A stretch of 64,000 bases of DNA, from positions 1-64,000 of the forward strand of contig DAOOPM010000018.1 in assembly GCA_035388225.1 (NCBI GenBank), in the 5' to 3' direction. The notes below the pieces were generated by a model. The model worked only from the letters and a program-made list of their open reading frames with translations, was not told the origin of the DNA and made no database searches. This document shows, piece by piece, positions 27,422-36,440 of this stretch. The stretch is from SB25 sp029560875 (GTDB lineage: Bacteria; Bacteroidota; Bacteroidia; Bacteroidales; Tenuifilaceae). Each line of letters begins with the position of its first letter. The first letter of the stretch is position 1. Both the position numbers and the translations under genes were made by a program.

Positions 27422-27739
27422 ATGAATCTTGACCCGCAAAATGGATGGAAATGGATTGTTGTTAGGCTAAAAAATAAGTTCTTTCTTACAGGACTAATAT
27501 TTGTTCTGTGGATGCTGATTTTCGATAATAGTAACTGGATTTCGATGGTTAGTACACGTAGAAAAATCAACAAGATGGAGGACGAAAAGGAGTACTACCA
27601 GAATAAAATAAACGACGATAAGCGCAAAATAAAGGAACTCCGAACCAATAACGAAAACCTCGAAAAATTTGCCCGTGAGCAATACCTAATGAAGAAGCCC
27701 AACGAGGAGATTTTTATTATTGATGAAAATGACCTATAA
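27422..27739 (+). CDS. FtsB/DivIC family septum formation protein
   Basis: The product is 105 residues. A short cytoplasmic N-terminus precedes one membrane segment (about residues 19-37, FFLTGLIFVLWMLIF), followed by a charged coiled coil (about 48-85, with KMEDEKEYYQNKI and KELRTNNENLEK). It ends in FAREQYLMKKPNEEIFII, the hallmark EQY-x-M-x-KP-x-E of the FtsB/DivIC family. It should act in the divisome with FtsL and FtsQ at the inner membrane. The ATG starts one base after the ThiS stop, so it is translationally linked to thiS, an unusual partner. Confidence 0.9.
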   Translation: MNLDPQNGWKWIVVRLKNKFFLTGLIFVLWMLIFDNSNWISMVSTRRKINKMEDEKEYYQNKINDDKRKIKELRTNNENLEKFAREQYLMKKPNEEIFIIDENDL

Positions 27740-27803
27740 AGAATTAGTCGCATAAATTTATTTTTTGTTTCTTAGGGGTACTGAATTTAAAATTCTCTGC
27801 TCT

Positions 27804-28841
27804 ATGGATTGCACTATTAGCCCTTTTGGAAAAATCGACAACGAAAAGGTTTTTCTTTACACATTTATCACTGAGGACGGACTCGAGATTTCCATCACTA
27901 ACTATGGTGCAACAATAACCGCAATCAACCTAAACTGCGAGGACGATAGTTGTATCAACTTAGTTTACGGTTTCAATAATCTAAAGCCATACTGCAACAC
28001 TAAAATATATCCCGGTGTAATTGTTGGAAGATATGCCAACAGAATTGCAGATGGACAATTCGTAATCGGCGACAAAACATTCAACCTAACAAAGAACGAA
28101 GAGGACAATCAGCTTCATGGGGGTATGGTTGGTTTTGATAAAAAAGTGTGGGAACCACAACTTTTCGAACAGGTTAACGGCATCTGCACCTTAAAATTCT
28201 ACCTGCGCAGTAATAGTGGCGATGAGGGTTTCCCCGGAAATTTAGATGTTTGGGTAACCTACCAAATTACTGACGATAACCAAATTAGCATCAACTACTC
28301 CGCCAAAACCGATGCCCCAACACATGTAAACCTTACATCGCACAGCTACTTCAACCTAAGCGGATTCCATACCGATGTGCTTGACCATGTTTTAACAATC
28401 AACGCAAACAAATACTTGCCCGTAAACGACGAGTTAATCCCAACTGGAGAACTCCGCGAACTTGCCGGAACACCTTTCGATTTCCGAAAACCAAAGGCTA
28501 TTGGTGCCGACATCGACTTAGTGGATGGGCTTTATGATCATTGCTTTGTCCTGAAAAATCCAAATCTTAAAGAACCCTCAGTTATACTTAAAAATCCCAA
28601 ATCCGACATTGGCTTGAGAATTTACACAACTCAACCAGGTATACAGCTCTATACACCACTAAAGCACCCTCAACCCAACGAAAGCAATATCAAAATCCCC
28701 ACAAGCGGAAACTGGGCTGTTTGCTTGGAGCCTCAACATTTCCCAAACTCCCCAAATAATCAAAATTTTCCCTCTACCCTTTTAATGCCAAACCATGAGT
28801 ACAACCACACAACAATTCTCTGCTTTGATTTAGGGGAATAG
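27804..28841 (+). CDS. galM: Aldose 1-epimerase (galactose mutarotase)
   Basis: The product is 345 residues from the ATG at 27804 (MDCTISPFG). The frame also opens from a TTG at 27765, but the ATG gives the normal family length. Catalytic features are present: NYGATI near the start, NQLHGG with the first histidine, LTSHSYFNL with the second histidine, DHCFV, and the glutamate in VCLEPQHFPNSPN near the C-terminus. No signal peptide is seen, so it is probably cytosolic. It interconverts the alpha and beta anomers of galactose, glucose or related aldoses. It follows the FtsB-like gene by 64 bp and precedes aor by 143 bp. Confidence 0.92.
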   Translation: MDCTISPFGKIDNEKVFLYTFITEDGLEISITNYGATITAINLNCEDDSCINLVYGFNNLKPYCNTKIYPGVIVGRYANRIADGQFVIGDKTFNLTKNEEDNQLHGGMVGFDKKVWEPQLFEQVNGICTLKFYLRSNSGDEGFPGNLDVWVTYQITDDNQISINYSAKTDAPTHVNLTSHSYFNLSGFHTDVLDHVLTINANKYLPVNDELIPTGELRELAGTPFDFRKPKAIGADIDLVDGLYDHCFVLKNPNLKEPSVILKNPKSDIGLRIYTTQPGIQLYTPLKHPQPNESNIKIPTSGNWAVCLEPQHFPNSPNNQNFPSTLLMPNHEYNHTTILCFDLGE

Positions 28842-28901
28842 CACCACATAAGAGTCATACTTAAAACACGCACAAAACCTCAATATGCAAACGTTTTCAT
28901 A

Positions 28902-28933
28902 TTGATAATAGTCATTTTTTATTTCTAACTTTA
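28902..28933 (+). promoter_or_regulatory. Candidate promoter of the aldehyde ferredoxin oxidoreductase gene
   Basis: TTG (28902-28904), then 21 nt, then TAACTTTA (28926-28933), one mismatch from TAnnTTTG. The start codon is 51 nt downstream. Confidence 0.45.
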
Positions 28934-28984
28934 CCAATACTTTAGTGCAAAATTTTACAGTGTACAAACCATAAACATAAACAT

Positions 28985-31141
28985 ATGAACATTCACGAAA
29001 TGGCTAAGCAGATGAAACTGCTTAAAAAATGGAATTATGAATGGAAACCTCTTTACAGAGGATATACCGACAAAGTTTTATACATCAACGTTGGCAGTAA
29101 TGATGTAAAGGAAAAGATTGTTCCTCCTCAAGTAAAGGAAAAATTCATTGGAGGTAAAGGTTACGGCCTACGCCTTCTTTGGGACGCAACTACACCAACC
29201 ACACGTTGGAACGACCCAGAAAACGAGATTATTATCAGCTCTGGTCCTGTTGGCGGCATCACACAGTATTCTGGTACAGGAAAATCGCTTATTGTAAGCC
29301 TTTCGCCACAAACCGACTCGGTAATGGACTCAAACGTGGGAGGTTTCTTTGGTCCTTTCCTAAAATTCTCTGGTTACGATGCTTTGGAACTACAAGGCAA
29401 GGCCGATAAGGATGTTATCATCTACATTGATGGAATTAATCACACCGTAGAAATTTATGAAGATCCTGGTTTCTCTAAGGATTCACATCTGCTTGGCGAA
29501 GAATTAACCGAGGTTTTTGCTGAGGAAGAAAAAGATTATAAGAATATTGGTATTGTTTCAACAGGTGCTGCTGCCGATCACTCATTGATTGGTATGATTA
29601 ACTTTACCTTCTACGACCCAAAACGTAAGAAAGTAAGGTTAAAGCAAGCTGGTCGCGGTGGCTTGGGTACCGTTATGCGCGACAAAAAAATTAAGGCTAT
29701 AGTTGCACGCGTTGATGGCGTTAAAGGAAACCTTAACAACGTGGCAAATCTTGAGGCAATTACTGAGCGCGGAAGAAGCTACCAAGCCGAAATTCGCGAA
29801 CTCGATGACCATCAGTGCCAAATGCGCAAGAAGGGTACAGCAAACATCGTTAATGTGATGAACGATTATGACTTGCTTCCTACCCATAACTTTAAGTTTG
29901 GTAGCTCTGCCGATGGCAAGAAAATCCACAGTGATTTACTTCGCGATAAATACTTCACTCTAGGCATACCCGACGGATGCTGGATTGGATGTGCAATGAG
30001 TTGCTCAAAAGGTGTAGACGACTTTGTTCTTAAAACTGGCCCATACAAAGGCACAAAGGTTATTGTTGATGGACCTGAGTACGAAACTGCAGCAGGTTGC
30101 GGTTCAAACTTAGGTGTTTTTGACTACGACGGAATTATTGAGGCAAACTTTTACTGCGACACATACGGAATTTGCACAATTACCTGGGGTACTTGTATGG
30201 CATTCGTTATGGAATGTTACGAGAATGGTATATTAAACAAGGAGCGCACAGGCGGTCTTGACCTTAGCTTTGGTCAGTTTGAGAATATGATGGAGGTTAT
30301 GCACCAACTTGCCCGTGGCGAAGGATTCGGATTAGTTGTTGGACAAGGCGTTCGCAAAATGAAGGAGAAATTCATTAAGGAGTACGGTGCCGATCCTGCA
30401 TTCCTGCAAGATATTGGAATGGAGAACAAAGGTTTGGAGTACTCACAGTACGTTTCAAAGGAATCGCTTGCTCAGCAAGGTGGTTACGCTATGACCAATA
30501 AAGGCCCTCAACACGACGAAGCTTGGCTAATTTTTATGGATATGGTTAATAACCAACTTCCAAGTTTTGAGGATAAAGCCGAAGCGTTACACTACTTCCC
30601 AATGTTCCGTACATGGTTTGGCTTGAACGGTTTCTGTAAATTACCTTGGAACGACGTTGTACCAAAAGGTAACGCTCAACTACCAGAACCACACAAAATC
30701 CCCGGACACGTTGATAACTACGTGGCTGTTCACAACGGAGTTACTGGCAACAATATCGATAAGCACGGATTAATTTTACAAAGTGAGCGTGTTTACAACT
30801 TCCAACGTATTTTCAACATCCGCCGTGGATATGGTTTGCGTAAGCACGATGCTCAACCTTACCGTGCATGTGGACCTGTAACCAAGGAGGAGTACCTAAG
30901 CCGCGAGGAGCGTTACGACAAGCAACTTAAAGAACAAGTAGGCGTTGACCCAACCACAATGAGCCTTGAGGAAAAAATGGCCACTTTGCGTAAATACCGC
31001 GAGGGACGTTACGAGCAACTACTCGATGCAGTTTACAAACGCCGTGGATGGAACAATAATGGAGTTCCTACCATTGAGCACCTACAAAAAATTGGTATGG
31101 ATTTACCAGAACTTATTGAAGTAATTAAGCCTTTACAGTAA
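28985..31141 (+). CDS. Aldehyde ferredoxin oxidoreductase family tungsten/molybdenum enzyme
   Basis: The product is 718 residues. The N-terminal domain has the AOR signatures FIGGKGYGLRLLWD (residues 53-66), SSGPVGGITQYSGTGK and DSNVGGFFGPFLKFSGYDAL, which bind the bis-pyranopterin cofactor. The GRGGLGTVMRDKKIKAI segment follows. The [4Fe-4S] ligands appear as C332-x3-C336-x3-C340 with a distal C629 (ACGPV). The classical spacing in AOR is C-x2-C-x3-C, so this has one extra residue. It has an N-terminal extension of about 30 residues relative to Pyrococcus AOR. Such enzymes oxidise aldehydes or reduce acids using ferredoxin; the exact substrate class is not readable. It is a single gene between a weak promoter and a strong terminator. 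Confidence 0.93.
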   Translation: MNIHEMAKQMKLLKKWNYEWKPLYRGYTDKVLYINVGSNDVKEKIVPPQVKEKFIGGKGYGLRLLWDATTPTTRWNDPENEIIISSGPVGGITQYSGTGKSLIVSLSPQTDSVMDSNVGGFFGPFLKFSGYDALELQGKADKDVIIYIDGINHTVEIYEDPGFSKDSHLLGEELTEVFAEEEKDYKNIGIVSTGAAADHSLIGMINFTFYDPKRKKVRLKQAGRGGLGTVMRDKKIKAIVARVDGVKGNLNNVANLEAITERGRSYQAEIRELDDHQCQMRKKGTANIVNVMNDYDLLPTHNFKFGSSADGKKIHSDLLRDKYFTLGIPDGCWIGCAMSCSKGVDDFVLKTGPYKGTKVIVDGPEYETAAGCGSNLGVFDYDGIIEANFYCDTYGICTITWGTCMAFVMECYENGILNKERTGGLDLSFGQFENMMEVMHQLARGEGFGLVVGQGVRKMKEKFIKEYGADPAFLQDIGMENKGLEYSQYVSKESLAQQGGYAMTNKGPQHDEAWLIFMDMVNNQLPSFEDKAEALHYFPMFRTWFGLNGFCKLPWNDVVPKGNAQLPEPHKIPGHVDNYVAVHNGVTGNNIDKHGLILQSERVYNFQRIFNIRRGYGLRKHDAQPYRACGPVTKEEYLSREERYDKQLKEQVGVDPTTMSLEEKMATLRKYREGRYEQLLDAVYKRRGWNNNGVPTIEHLQKIGMDLPELIEVIKPLQ

Positions 31142-31158
31142 TAGGATTAAAATTGATA

Positions 31159-31190
31159 AAAAACCTCCATCAGAAATGATGGGGGTTTTT
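31159..31190 (+). terminator. Rho-independent terminator of the aor gene
   Basis: Stem AAAACCTCCATC pairs with GATGGGGGTTTT (one T-G wobble) around an AGAAAT loop, ending in a T-run to 31190. It lies 18 bp after the stop codon. Confidence 0.85.
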
Positions 31191-31224
31191 CGTTTTATAG
31201 ATTTTATTACTTTTACGGTATTAA

Positions 31225-31255
31225 CCCCCTCAAGGGTTTAAAACCCTTGAGGGGG
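31225..31255. repeat. Palindromic repeat, copy 1 of 3
   Basis: Perfect arms CCCCCTCAAGGGTTT (31225-31239) and AAACCCTTGAGGGGG (31241-31255) flank a single A. The same core recurs at 40107-40135 and 41422-41452. It lies between the aor terminator and the 31293 gene. Confidence 0.9.
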
Positions 31256-31292
31256 GTGTTGAATAAACTAACTAGCTACACTCAAAAACATT

Positions 31293-32993
31293 ATGAATAA
31301 AACACTTGCCCTTTTGTTACTAGGTCTTATTGCAACCTTAAAACCTTCTAAAGCCCAAGAAATTAATGAGCAAATCATAGACCCAACCATCCGCGATTTT
31401 GTTGAAATTAACCCTCAGGTTCAGCTTCATTACGCCAGTACAGGATTTTCTATTGATAAAATTGCTGTATTCGACGACTACTCCTTAATTTTCACCCAGA
31501 CAGGAGCGAAACTTTACCTTATCGATAATAATAACCACTTAATACAGGATGAGTGGGATTTCGAAAAAGATGGAAAAATCAAAGTAAGAAATGTGCGTTT
31601 TTCCCCAGGAAAGGATGAAAAGGGGAAAAATGTTTATGCATGGAAACTCACAACACCTTTTCATTTATTTCATGGAACACAGATTTACTCTCTGCCAGAC
31701 TCCGGGAAAGTAGTTTTTGGGAAAGTAGAAAAATCGATGTTTGCTAACTTCTTTTTCTGTGCAAATGTTAAAAATGGGAAAATTAACTACGAATTAATTC
31801 CCATAGAAACAAAAAAAATAATCCCCGAAACCATTAATAAAAAGTATGGAAAGTATGATGGGGAATGGACCACCGTGTCGTTCGTAAAACATAATGATAG
31901 CCGGTTATATACCCTTTGGACATATCCTTCAACAACTACCGATGGAAAAGGTAAAGTAATTAAAGAAGCAAAAATAAAAAACATACTAGTAAAACAGGAT
32001 AAAGATGGAATCCCCTCCGAAATAGAATATGAAGAAATCAATGATGATGGAAAATACAATTTTGGCTGCTATATTTTTCGTTTCAAAAACCAATATTTAT
32101 TCTTTAAGGTAAAAGAGCAAACTCTAACTATTTATGATGAAAATCTTAAAGCGAAAAAGACAATTGATATTAACTCCGAGTTAAAAAAATACTTTAAAGG
32201 GTATTCTAAAGGATTTTACAACTGTACAGTTTTTAAAGATGAAAAGTATGATGAACTATGGATAAATGTTGCATCGTATAACGATTCTCTTAAAACGCCA
32301 TTTACCTATTATGCAAAACTTAAAATTGACAGCGATAATATCATACAAAACTATAGAACTATAAAATCAGACAAAGAGTTAAAAGTTATACCTCAATTTA
32401 TCCATAATCGAACATTGTACTTTAAGGCTAATCCTAGCGATATTGATTACTCAGCAATTTTCAAGATAAACCTTGAACAAAACAATGGTGATACAATTTT
32501 CCTGAGACGTTCCAACAATATCTCTATTAACCTTTTTGATAAACCTATCTTCACCTTCGGAATTAGTCACAAACAAGCATACAGCCAACTCTCCTCAAAG
32601 ACTGTAGAGAATTTAGGTATAAAAGTACAATCAAGATTAAAGATAGATTCGTTATCGCTACTGGCAAGCAAGGCACTAGAGTGTTTAGAAAATAAAAATG
32701 ATTTAAAATTTGCCAGCGAGTTATGTCTGTACGACTCCTACAACCTTGGAAGAATATCGTTCCTTGAAAAAAGCAATCAACTCAAAGATGTTCCAGTATT
32801 TACAACCGATTCGCAGAGAGAACTACTTATTATGCTGATGAAAAGGCTACAAAAAGATACCAAGGATGTAGATATGGAGCAAAAATCTTCTTTTATTGAA
32901 GCAACCACGCCCGATGGATGGAAGTTTGTGCTAGTCAAAACTCCAGATGGATACCGATTTGGCTCCACTTTCTTCAAAAAAATTATGTTATAG
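31293..32993 (+). CDS. Exported protein of unknown function
   Basis: The product is 566 residues with a clear signal peptide (MNKTLALLLLGLIATLKPSKAQ). I do not recognise a domain. The body is lysine-rich and beta-rich with regular short strands (YSLIFTQTGAKLYLID, WTTVSFVKHNDSRLYTLW, YAKLKIDSDNIIQNY), consistent with a beta-propeller-like or repeat fold. A helical C-terminal segment (LDSLSLLASKALECLENKND) precedes a final region ending DGYRFGSTFFKKIML. No sorting domain of T9SS type is seen, so a periplasmic location is likely. It converges on the efflux operon, the stop codons being 11 bp apart. It is more AT-rich than its neighbours. Confidence 0.7.
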   Translation: MNKTLALLLLGLIATLKPSKAQEINEQIIDPTIRDFVEINPQVQLHYASTGFSIDKIAVFDDYSLIFTQTGAKLYLIDNNNHLIQDEWDFEKDGKIKVRNVRFSPGKDEKGKNVYAWKLTTPFHLFHGTQIYSLPDSGKVVFGKVEKSMFANFFFCANVKNGKINYELIPIETKKIIPETINKKYGKYDGEWTTVSFVKHNDSRLYTLWTYPSTTTDGKGKVIKEAKIKNILVKQDKDGIPSEIEYEEINDDGKYNFGCYIFRFKNQYLFFKVKEQTLTIYDENLKAKKTIDINSELKKYFKGYSKGFYNCTVFKDEKYDELWINVASYNDSLKTPFTYYAKLKIDSDNIIQNYRTIKSDKELKVIPQFIHNRTLYFKANPSDIDYSAIFKINLEQNNGDTIFLRRSNNISINLFDKPIFTFGISHKQAYSQLSSKTVENLGIKVQSRLKIDSLSLLASKALECLENKNDLKFASELCLYDSYNLGRISFLEKSNQLKDVPVFTTDSQRELLIMLMKRLQKDTKDVDMEQKSSFIEATTPDGWKFVLVKTPDGYRFGSTFFKKIML

Positions 32994-33016
32994 CAAACGC
33001 TGTCTAAGCCGTTTGC
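32993..33016. terminator. Hairpin across the convergent stop codons
   Basis: GCAAACG (32993-32999) and CGTTTGC (33010-33016) form a 7-bp stem with a 10-nt loop spanning the stops of the 31293 gene and the ABC permease. No T-run follows, so termination is only suggested. Confidence 0.35.
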
Positions 33017-34227
33017 CGAACCTGTTCAATATGCTCCTTATGCTTCAGAAAAGTTAGATGCAGCACTATCCAATTTGCGAAGAAAAATACTGCGGTCATA
33101 ATCCAAAGGTGCAACCACTCAAATGTTGCGGCCGAGAAAGATGCTCCCATTGTGTTTAACTTTATAAAACCCTTGATTGCTGGAGTTATTGGAAATACCT
33201 GAGCCAAATAGTTAAAACCAAACGGTAACGATTCAACTGGCCACGAAAATCCTGAAAGGAAAAGCATTGGCACCGATGTAAAAAGTAACGTCATCATTGA
33301 CTGCTCCCTGCTTTTAAATATGGTTGATAGTAACATTCCAAGTGATATTGATGCCAATAGGAACGGCAGAACAAACAGCATCAACTCAAAAACATTTCCA
33401 TTGCTTGGAAAGTTGAATCCTCTAATAACAAACAGCAGCAAGTAAAGCATTACAGGAATGTATACTGTTAAGTATGCCAGTACTTTGCCGAAAATCAACC
33501 GTACCGTACTACCTTTCAGTTTAGCCAAAACACCAACGTAACTCATAACTCCTCTTTCTCTCTGGGAACCGCCAAGCATTCCAATTCCCATTAGTAGACT
33601 TTGCTGAATTATCAGCAAAATAAGTGGAGGCACAGCATAGCTGCCATACCCTGACGTTGGATTGTACAATGGCTCACTTACAAACTCAACTGGCGATGAA
33701 TAGTTCTTTGCTAAATTGGCACTTACTCCTTGCATCTCGTACTGGTTAATTTTCACATTGTTACTAACCAACATTACTGCGGAAACCGTTCCCTGCAAAA
33801 CCTGTTTGTAAATAAGCATATAACTAGCATCGGCATAGAGTGCAACGTATGCCTGCTTTTTAACCAGAGTATTCTTTGAAAAGTTCTCAGGAATAACAAC
33901 TATTCCATTAACCTCTCCTTTGTAAAATTGCTCGGTGGCTTCGGCCAAACTACTAGGCTTTGTTGCCACAAAAATTTGTTCTGTTGCATCAATCTTTCTG
34001 ATAATTTCCCTTGAACTTTTGGAATTATCCAAATCGACCACAGCAATCTTAGTATCGCGAAGCACTTCGGTGTTATAACTTATACTATACAAAACTGGAT
34101 AAATTACCGTTGCTCCAAAAAACAGAAGCATAACACCTGCATCGCCAAAAATTCTTTTAAGTTCAGCAAGCCAAAGGGCTCCCGTTTCCCTGATTGCGTT
34201 ATGAATATAGTTGAATATATATTTCAT
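33004..34227 (-). CDS. ABC-2 type permease of an efflux system
   Basis: The product is 407 residues with one N-terminal membrane segment (GVMLLFFGATVIYPVLYSI), a periplasmic domain of about 150 residues (IAVVDLDNSKSSREIIRKI, YKGEVNGIVVIPENFSKN) and five C-terminal membrane segments (around SLLMGIGMLGGSQRERG). This is the YhhJ/YbhR-type ABC-2 layout used in tripartite drug or metabolite efflux. The start is 3 bp after the preceding permease stop. It is the last gene of the TetR-TolC-HlyD-permease-permease operon. The substrate is unknown, and no ATPase domain is fused. Confidence 0.88.
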   Translation of the reverse strand: MKYIFNYIHNAIRETGALWLAELKRIFGDAGVMLLFFGATVIYPVLYSISYNTEVLRDTKIAVVDLDNSKSSREIIRKIDATEQIFVATKPSSLAEATEQFYKGEVNGIVVIPENFSKNTLVKKQAYVALYADASYMLIYKQVLQGTVSAVMLVSNNVKINQYEMQGVSANLAKNYSSPVEFVSEPLYNPTSGYGSYAVPPLILLIIQQSLLMGIGMLGGSQRERGVMSYVGVLAKLKGSTVRLIFGKVLAYLTVYIPVMLYLLLFVIRGFNFPSNGNVFELMLFVLPFLLASISLGMLLSTIFKSREQSMMTLLFTSVPMLFLSGFSWPVESLPFGFNYLAQVFPITPAIKGFIKLNTMGASFSAATFEWLHLWIMTAVFFFANWIVLHLTFLKHKEHIEQVRQTA

Positions 34228-34229
34228 CT

Positions 34230-35411
34230 TTAATCCCTTCCCCAGAGTTTTGGTGTATTACAAATCTTTTTCATCCTTCGTAAGAAGAAAAAAGGTAGGA
34301 TAAGAAATAGATTTAGCAAAAGTAAAGAGTGCAACGAACTATAAACTGGCGCTCCCTGTAATGCCTGACCAATAAATACCTTATGATAATGAGTAAATGG
34401 AAACAGATAACCTAACACCATCACTGCTTTATACATTGCGATATGCGGAAATGTTAAACCAGACATCGTGAATGCAAGAGCTGCATATACCGACGAAATA
34501 CTTAACGCCATTCGCAAACTCGTGAATATCGATATTATTACAATCCCCATTGAGATATAGGCCAAAACAAAAAGCAAGGCATTGTAAACAAGCAACCACA
34601 CGCTACCATTGAATGGTGTGCCAAAGAACTTGATAAGTAGAACATTTACAAAAAGCATCAAAAAACTATAAATAATCAGGTATGGTGTCATCTTTGCCGA
34701 TAACGCCCTGATTATACTGCCATGTGCTGTTTTTAACCATTCATCCGCTGTATGATACTTAAATTCTGAACCAATGGCGTAAACTGTTCCACTAAGGATA
34801 AACATCAGCAACATAATTGGCAGAAACGCAGTGGTTAAGTAGTAAAAGTAGTTAGTATAAGGATTGAAAAGTGCGTGTGAATCGACCTTTACAGGCATAA
34901 CCTGCTGAACCGCCTGGTTGTAATGTTGACCTTTCTTTAATCGTAAATTAAGGTCAACCCCGGCAGAGAAAGTACTTACAGCAGTTGTAACATCCTTATT
35001 TATTATTCCACCAACTATCATGTATGCATTATTGTAGAAGAATGCTACCTGGGGCTGCGATGCCTTAAAAAGATTCTTCTCAAAATCCTGAGGAATAATA
35101 ACTACTCCATAAATATCGCCACGCTCAATTGCACGTTTTGCCTCAGTTAAATCGGAATAATTGGAAACTATTGTGGCCGATGGAACAGCATCAATCATTC
35201 TTGCCAACTTCCGTGAAGTTGCAGACGAGTTCATATCGACTAATCCAATGGGTAAATTACGAGGCACTCCATTAATGAACATCAGAGTCATCACCCCAAT
35301 GGCAATTACTGGAAGAATTAACGTAACCATCAAATAGGTACGTCTGCTTCTCATAAGCATGAACTCGCGCTTAATAACCGCCCACCAACCTTTTGGATTA
35401 TAGTTGCTCAT
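34230..35411 (-). CDS. ABC-2 type permease of an efflux system
   Basis: The product is 393 residues, paralogous in layout to the following gene: an N-terminal membrane segment (TYLMVTLILPVIAIGVMTL), a soluble domain with IGLVDMNSSATSRKLARMI and DIYGVVIIPQDFEKN, then five membrane segments in the C-terminal half (FLPIMLLMFILSGTVYAIG). The two probably form a heterodimeric channel. It starts 11 bp after the HlyD-like gene. As in its partner, no nucleotide-binding domain is present. Confidence 0.88.
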   Translation of the reverse strand: MSNYNPKGWWAVIKREFMLMRSRRTYLMVTLILPVIAIGVMTLMFINGVPRNLPIGLVDMNSSATSRKLARMIDAVPSATIVSNYSDLTEAKRAIERGDIYGVVIIPQDFEKNLFKASQPQVAFFYNNAYMIVGGIINKDVTTAVSTFSAGVDLNLRLKKGQHYNQAVQQVMPVKVDSHALFNPYTNYFYYLTTAFLPIMLLMFILSGTVYAIGSEFKYHTADEWLKTAHGSIIRALSAKMTPYLIIYSFLMLFVNVLLIKFFGTPFNGSVWLLVYNALLFVLAYISMGIVIISIFTSLRMALSISSVYAALAFTMSGLTFPHIAMYKAVMVLGYLFPFTHYHKVFIGQALQGAPVYSSLHSLLLLNLFLILPFFFLRRMKKICNTPKLWGRD

Positions 35412-35422
35412 TGATTGCTCAA

Positions 35423-36412
35423 TTAAATATTATCCCACTCAACAATTACGCTCATTCCTGGGCGTAGATTCTCAATTTTCACAACAGGCAAAGCCCTTAC
35501 CTCAAACGATTTTAAATCGAATGAACCGCTTGCCTTTGTTGCTCTCCACGTTGCAAAATCGGCCTCAGCCTTAATAAAATTCACCTTGAATTTTACTTCA
35601 TCTAAATTTAGCGCAGGAATTGATGCGGAAAACTCCTTGCCCATTTCGAATTTGGAAAGTAAATCTTCACGAACGTAAAAAGTAATCCAGCAATCGTTCA
35701 AATCAACTATTTGAACTACAGGAAAACCTGGAGTGACCAGTTCGCCCATCTCTGCATTTATTTGAGATATTTCACCGTTGATAGGCGATGTAAGTATAGT
35801 TTCTCCTAAATACGATTGAACCTCCGAAATTGCCCCTTGAGCCTGATTAAACATAGCACGCGCAGCATCCTTATCCTCTGTGCGGGTTGCGTTTAGCGCC
35901 ATCTGGTAGGTTGCCTTTGCGGCATCCTCGTTCATTTTGGCAACCTTTAACTGAGTCTCGGCCTCATCTCTTTTTTGTGCGGGGACAACACCCTCGTTGT
36001 AAAGATTCTGAATTCTGTCGAATGTTTTCTGCATCAACTCCTTGGCTGCAATAGCATTCTGGTAAACACTGTAAGCCTGGGCAATCTGCTCCTCGCGAGC
36101 ACCCTTATCGGCCTTGTTCTTTTGAGCTTTTGCAGCATCGCCAATAGCCATTACCTGTTGCAATTTAGCATCAATCTCAGGGCTACTTAGAATAACCAAT
36201 TTATCGCCAACATTCACGGCTTGACCCTCCTTAAAGTTGCACTCAGCAATACGCCCCGCAATTTTGGTGGCAACCCTTACCTCGGTAGCCTCAACCTGCC
36301 CCTGAATGATAATGGGTGCTGGCTTAAACGCAATCCATCCTACAATTGACAGTAGCAATACAAAAGCAATGATTACTACTCCTATTACAACGCTACTATT
36401 TTTCACTTTCAT
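35423..36412 (-). CDS. HlyD/EmrA-type periplasmic adaptor subunit
   Basis: The product is 329 residues. A membrane anchor at residues 8-28 is followed by the first lipoyl half-domain (VATKIAGRIAECNFKEGQAVNVGDKLVILSS split across about residues 48-78), then a helical hairpin (80-190) rich in Ala, Lys and Gln. The second lipoyl half (ILTSPINGEISQI) and a beta-barrel domain (VQIVDLNDCWITFYVRED) follow. It bridges the inner-membrane permeases to the TolC-like pore encoded upstream, from which it is separated by 28 bp. Confidence 0.92.
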   Translation of the reverse strand: MKVKNSSVVIGVVIIAFVLLLSIVGWIAFKPAPIIIQGQVEATEVRVATKIAGRIAECNFKEGQAVNVGDKLVILSSPEIDAKLQQVMAIGDAAKAQKNKADKGAREEQIAQAYSVYQNAIAAKELMQKTFDRIQNLYNEGVVPAQKRDEAETQLKVAKMNEDAAKATYQMALNATRTEDKDAARAMFNQAQGAISEVQSYLGETILTSPINGEISQINAEMGELVTPGFPVVQIVDLNDCWITFYVREDLLSKFEMGKEFSASIPALNLDEVKFKVNFIKAEADFATWRATKASGSFDLKSFEVRALPVVKIENLRPGMSVIVEWDNI

Positions 36413-36440
36413 AGTTATAATATTATATTTTTCTGATTTT

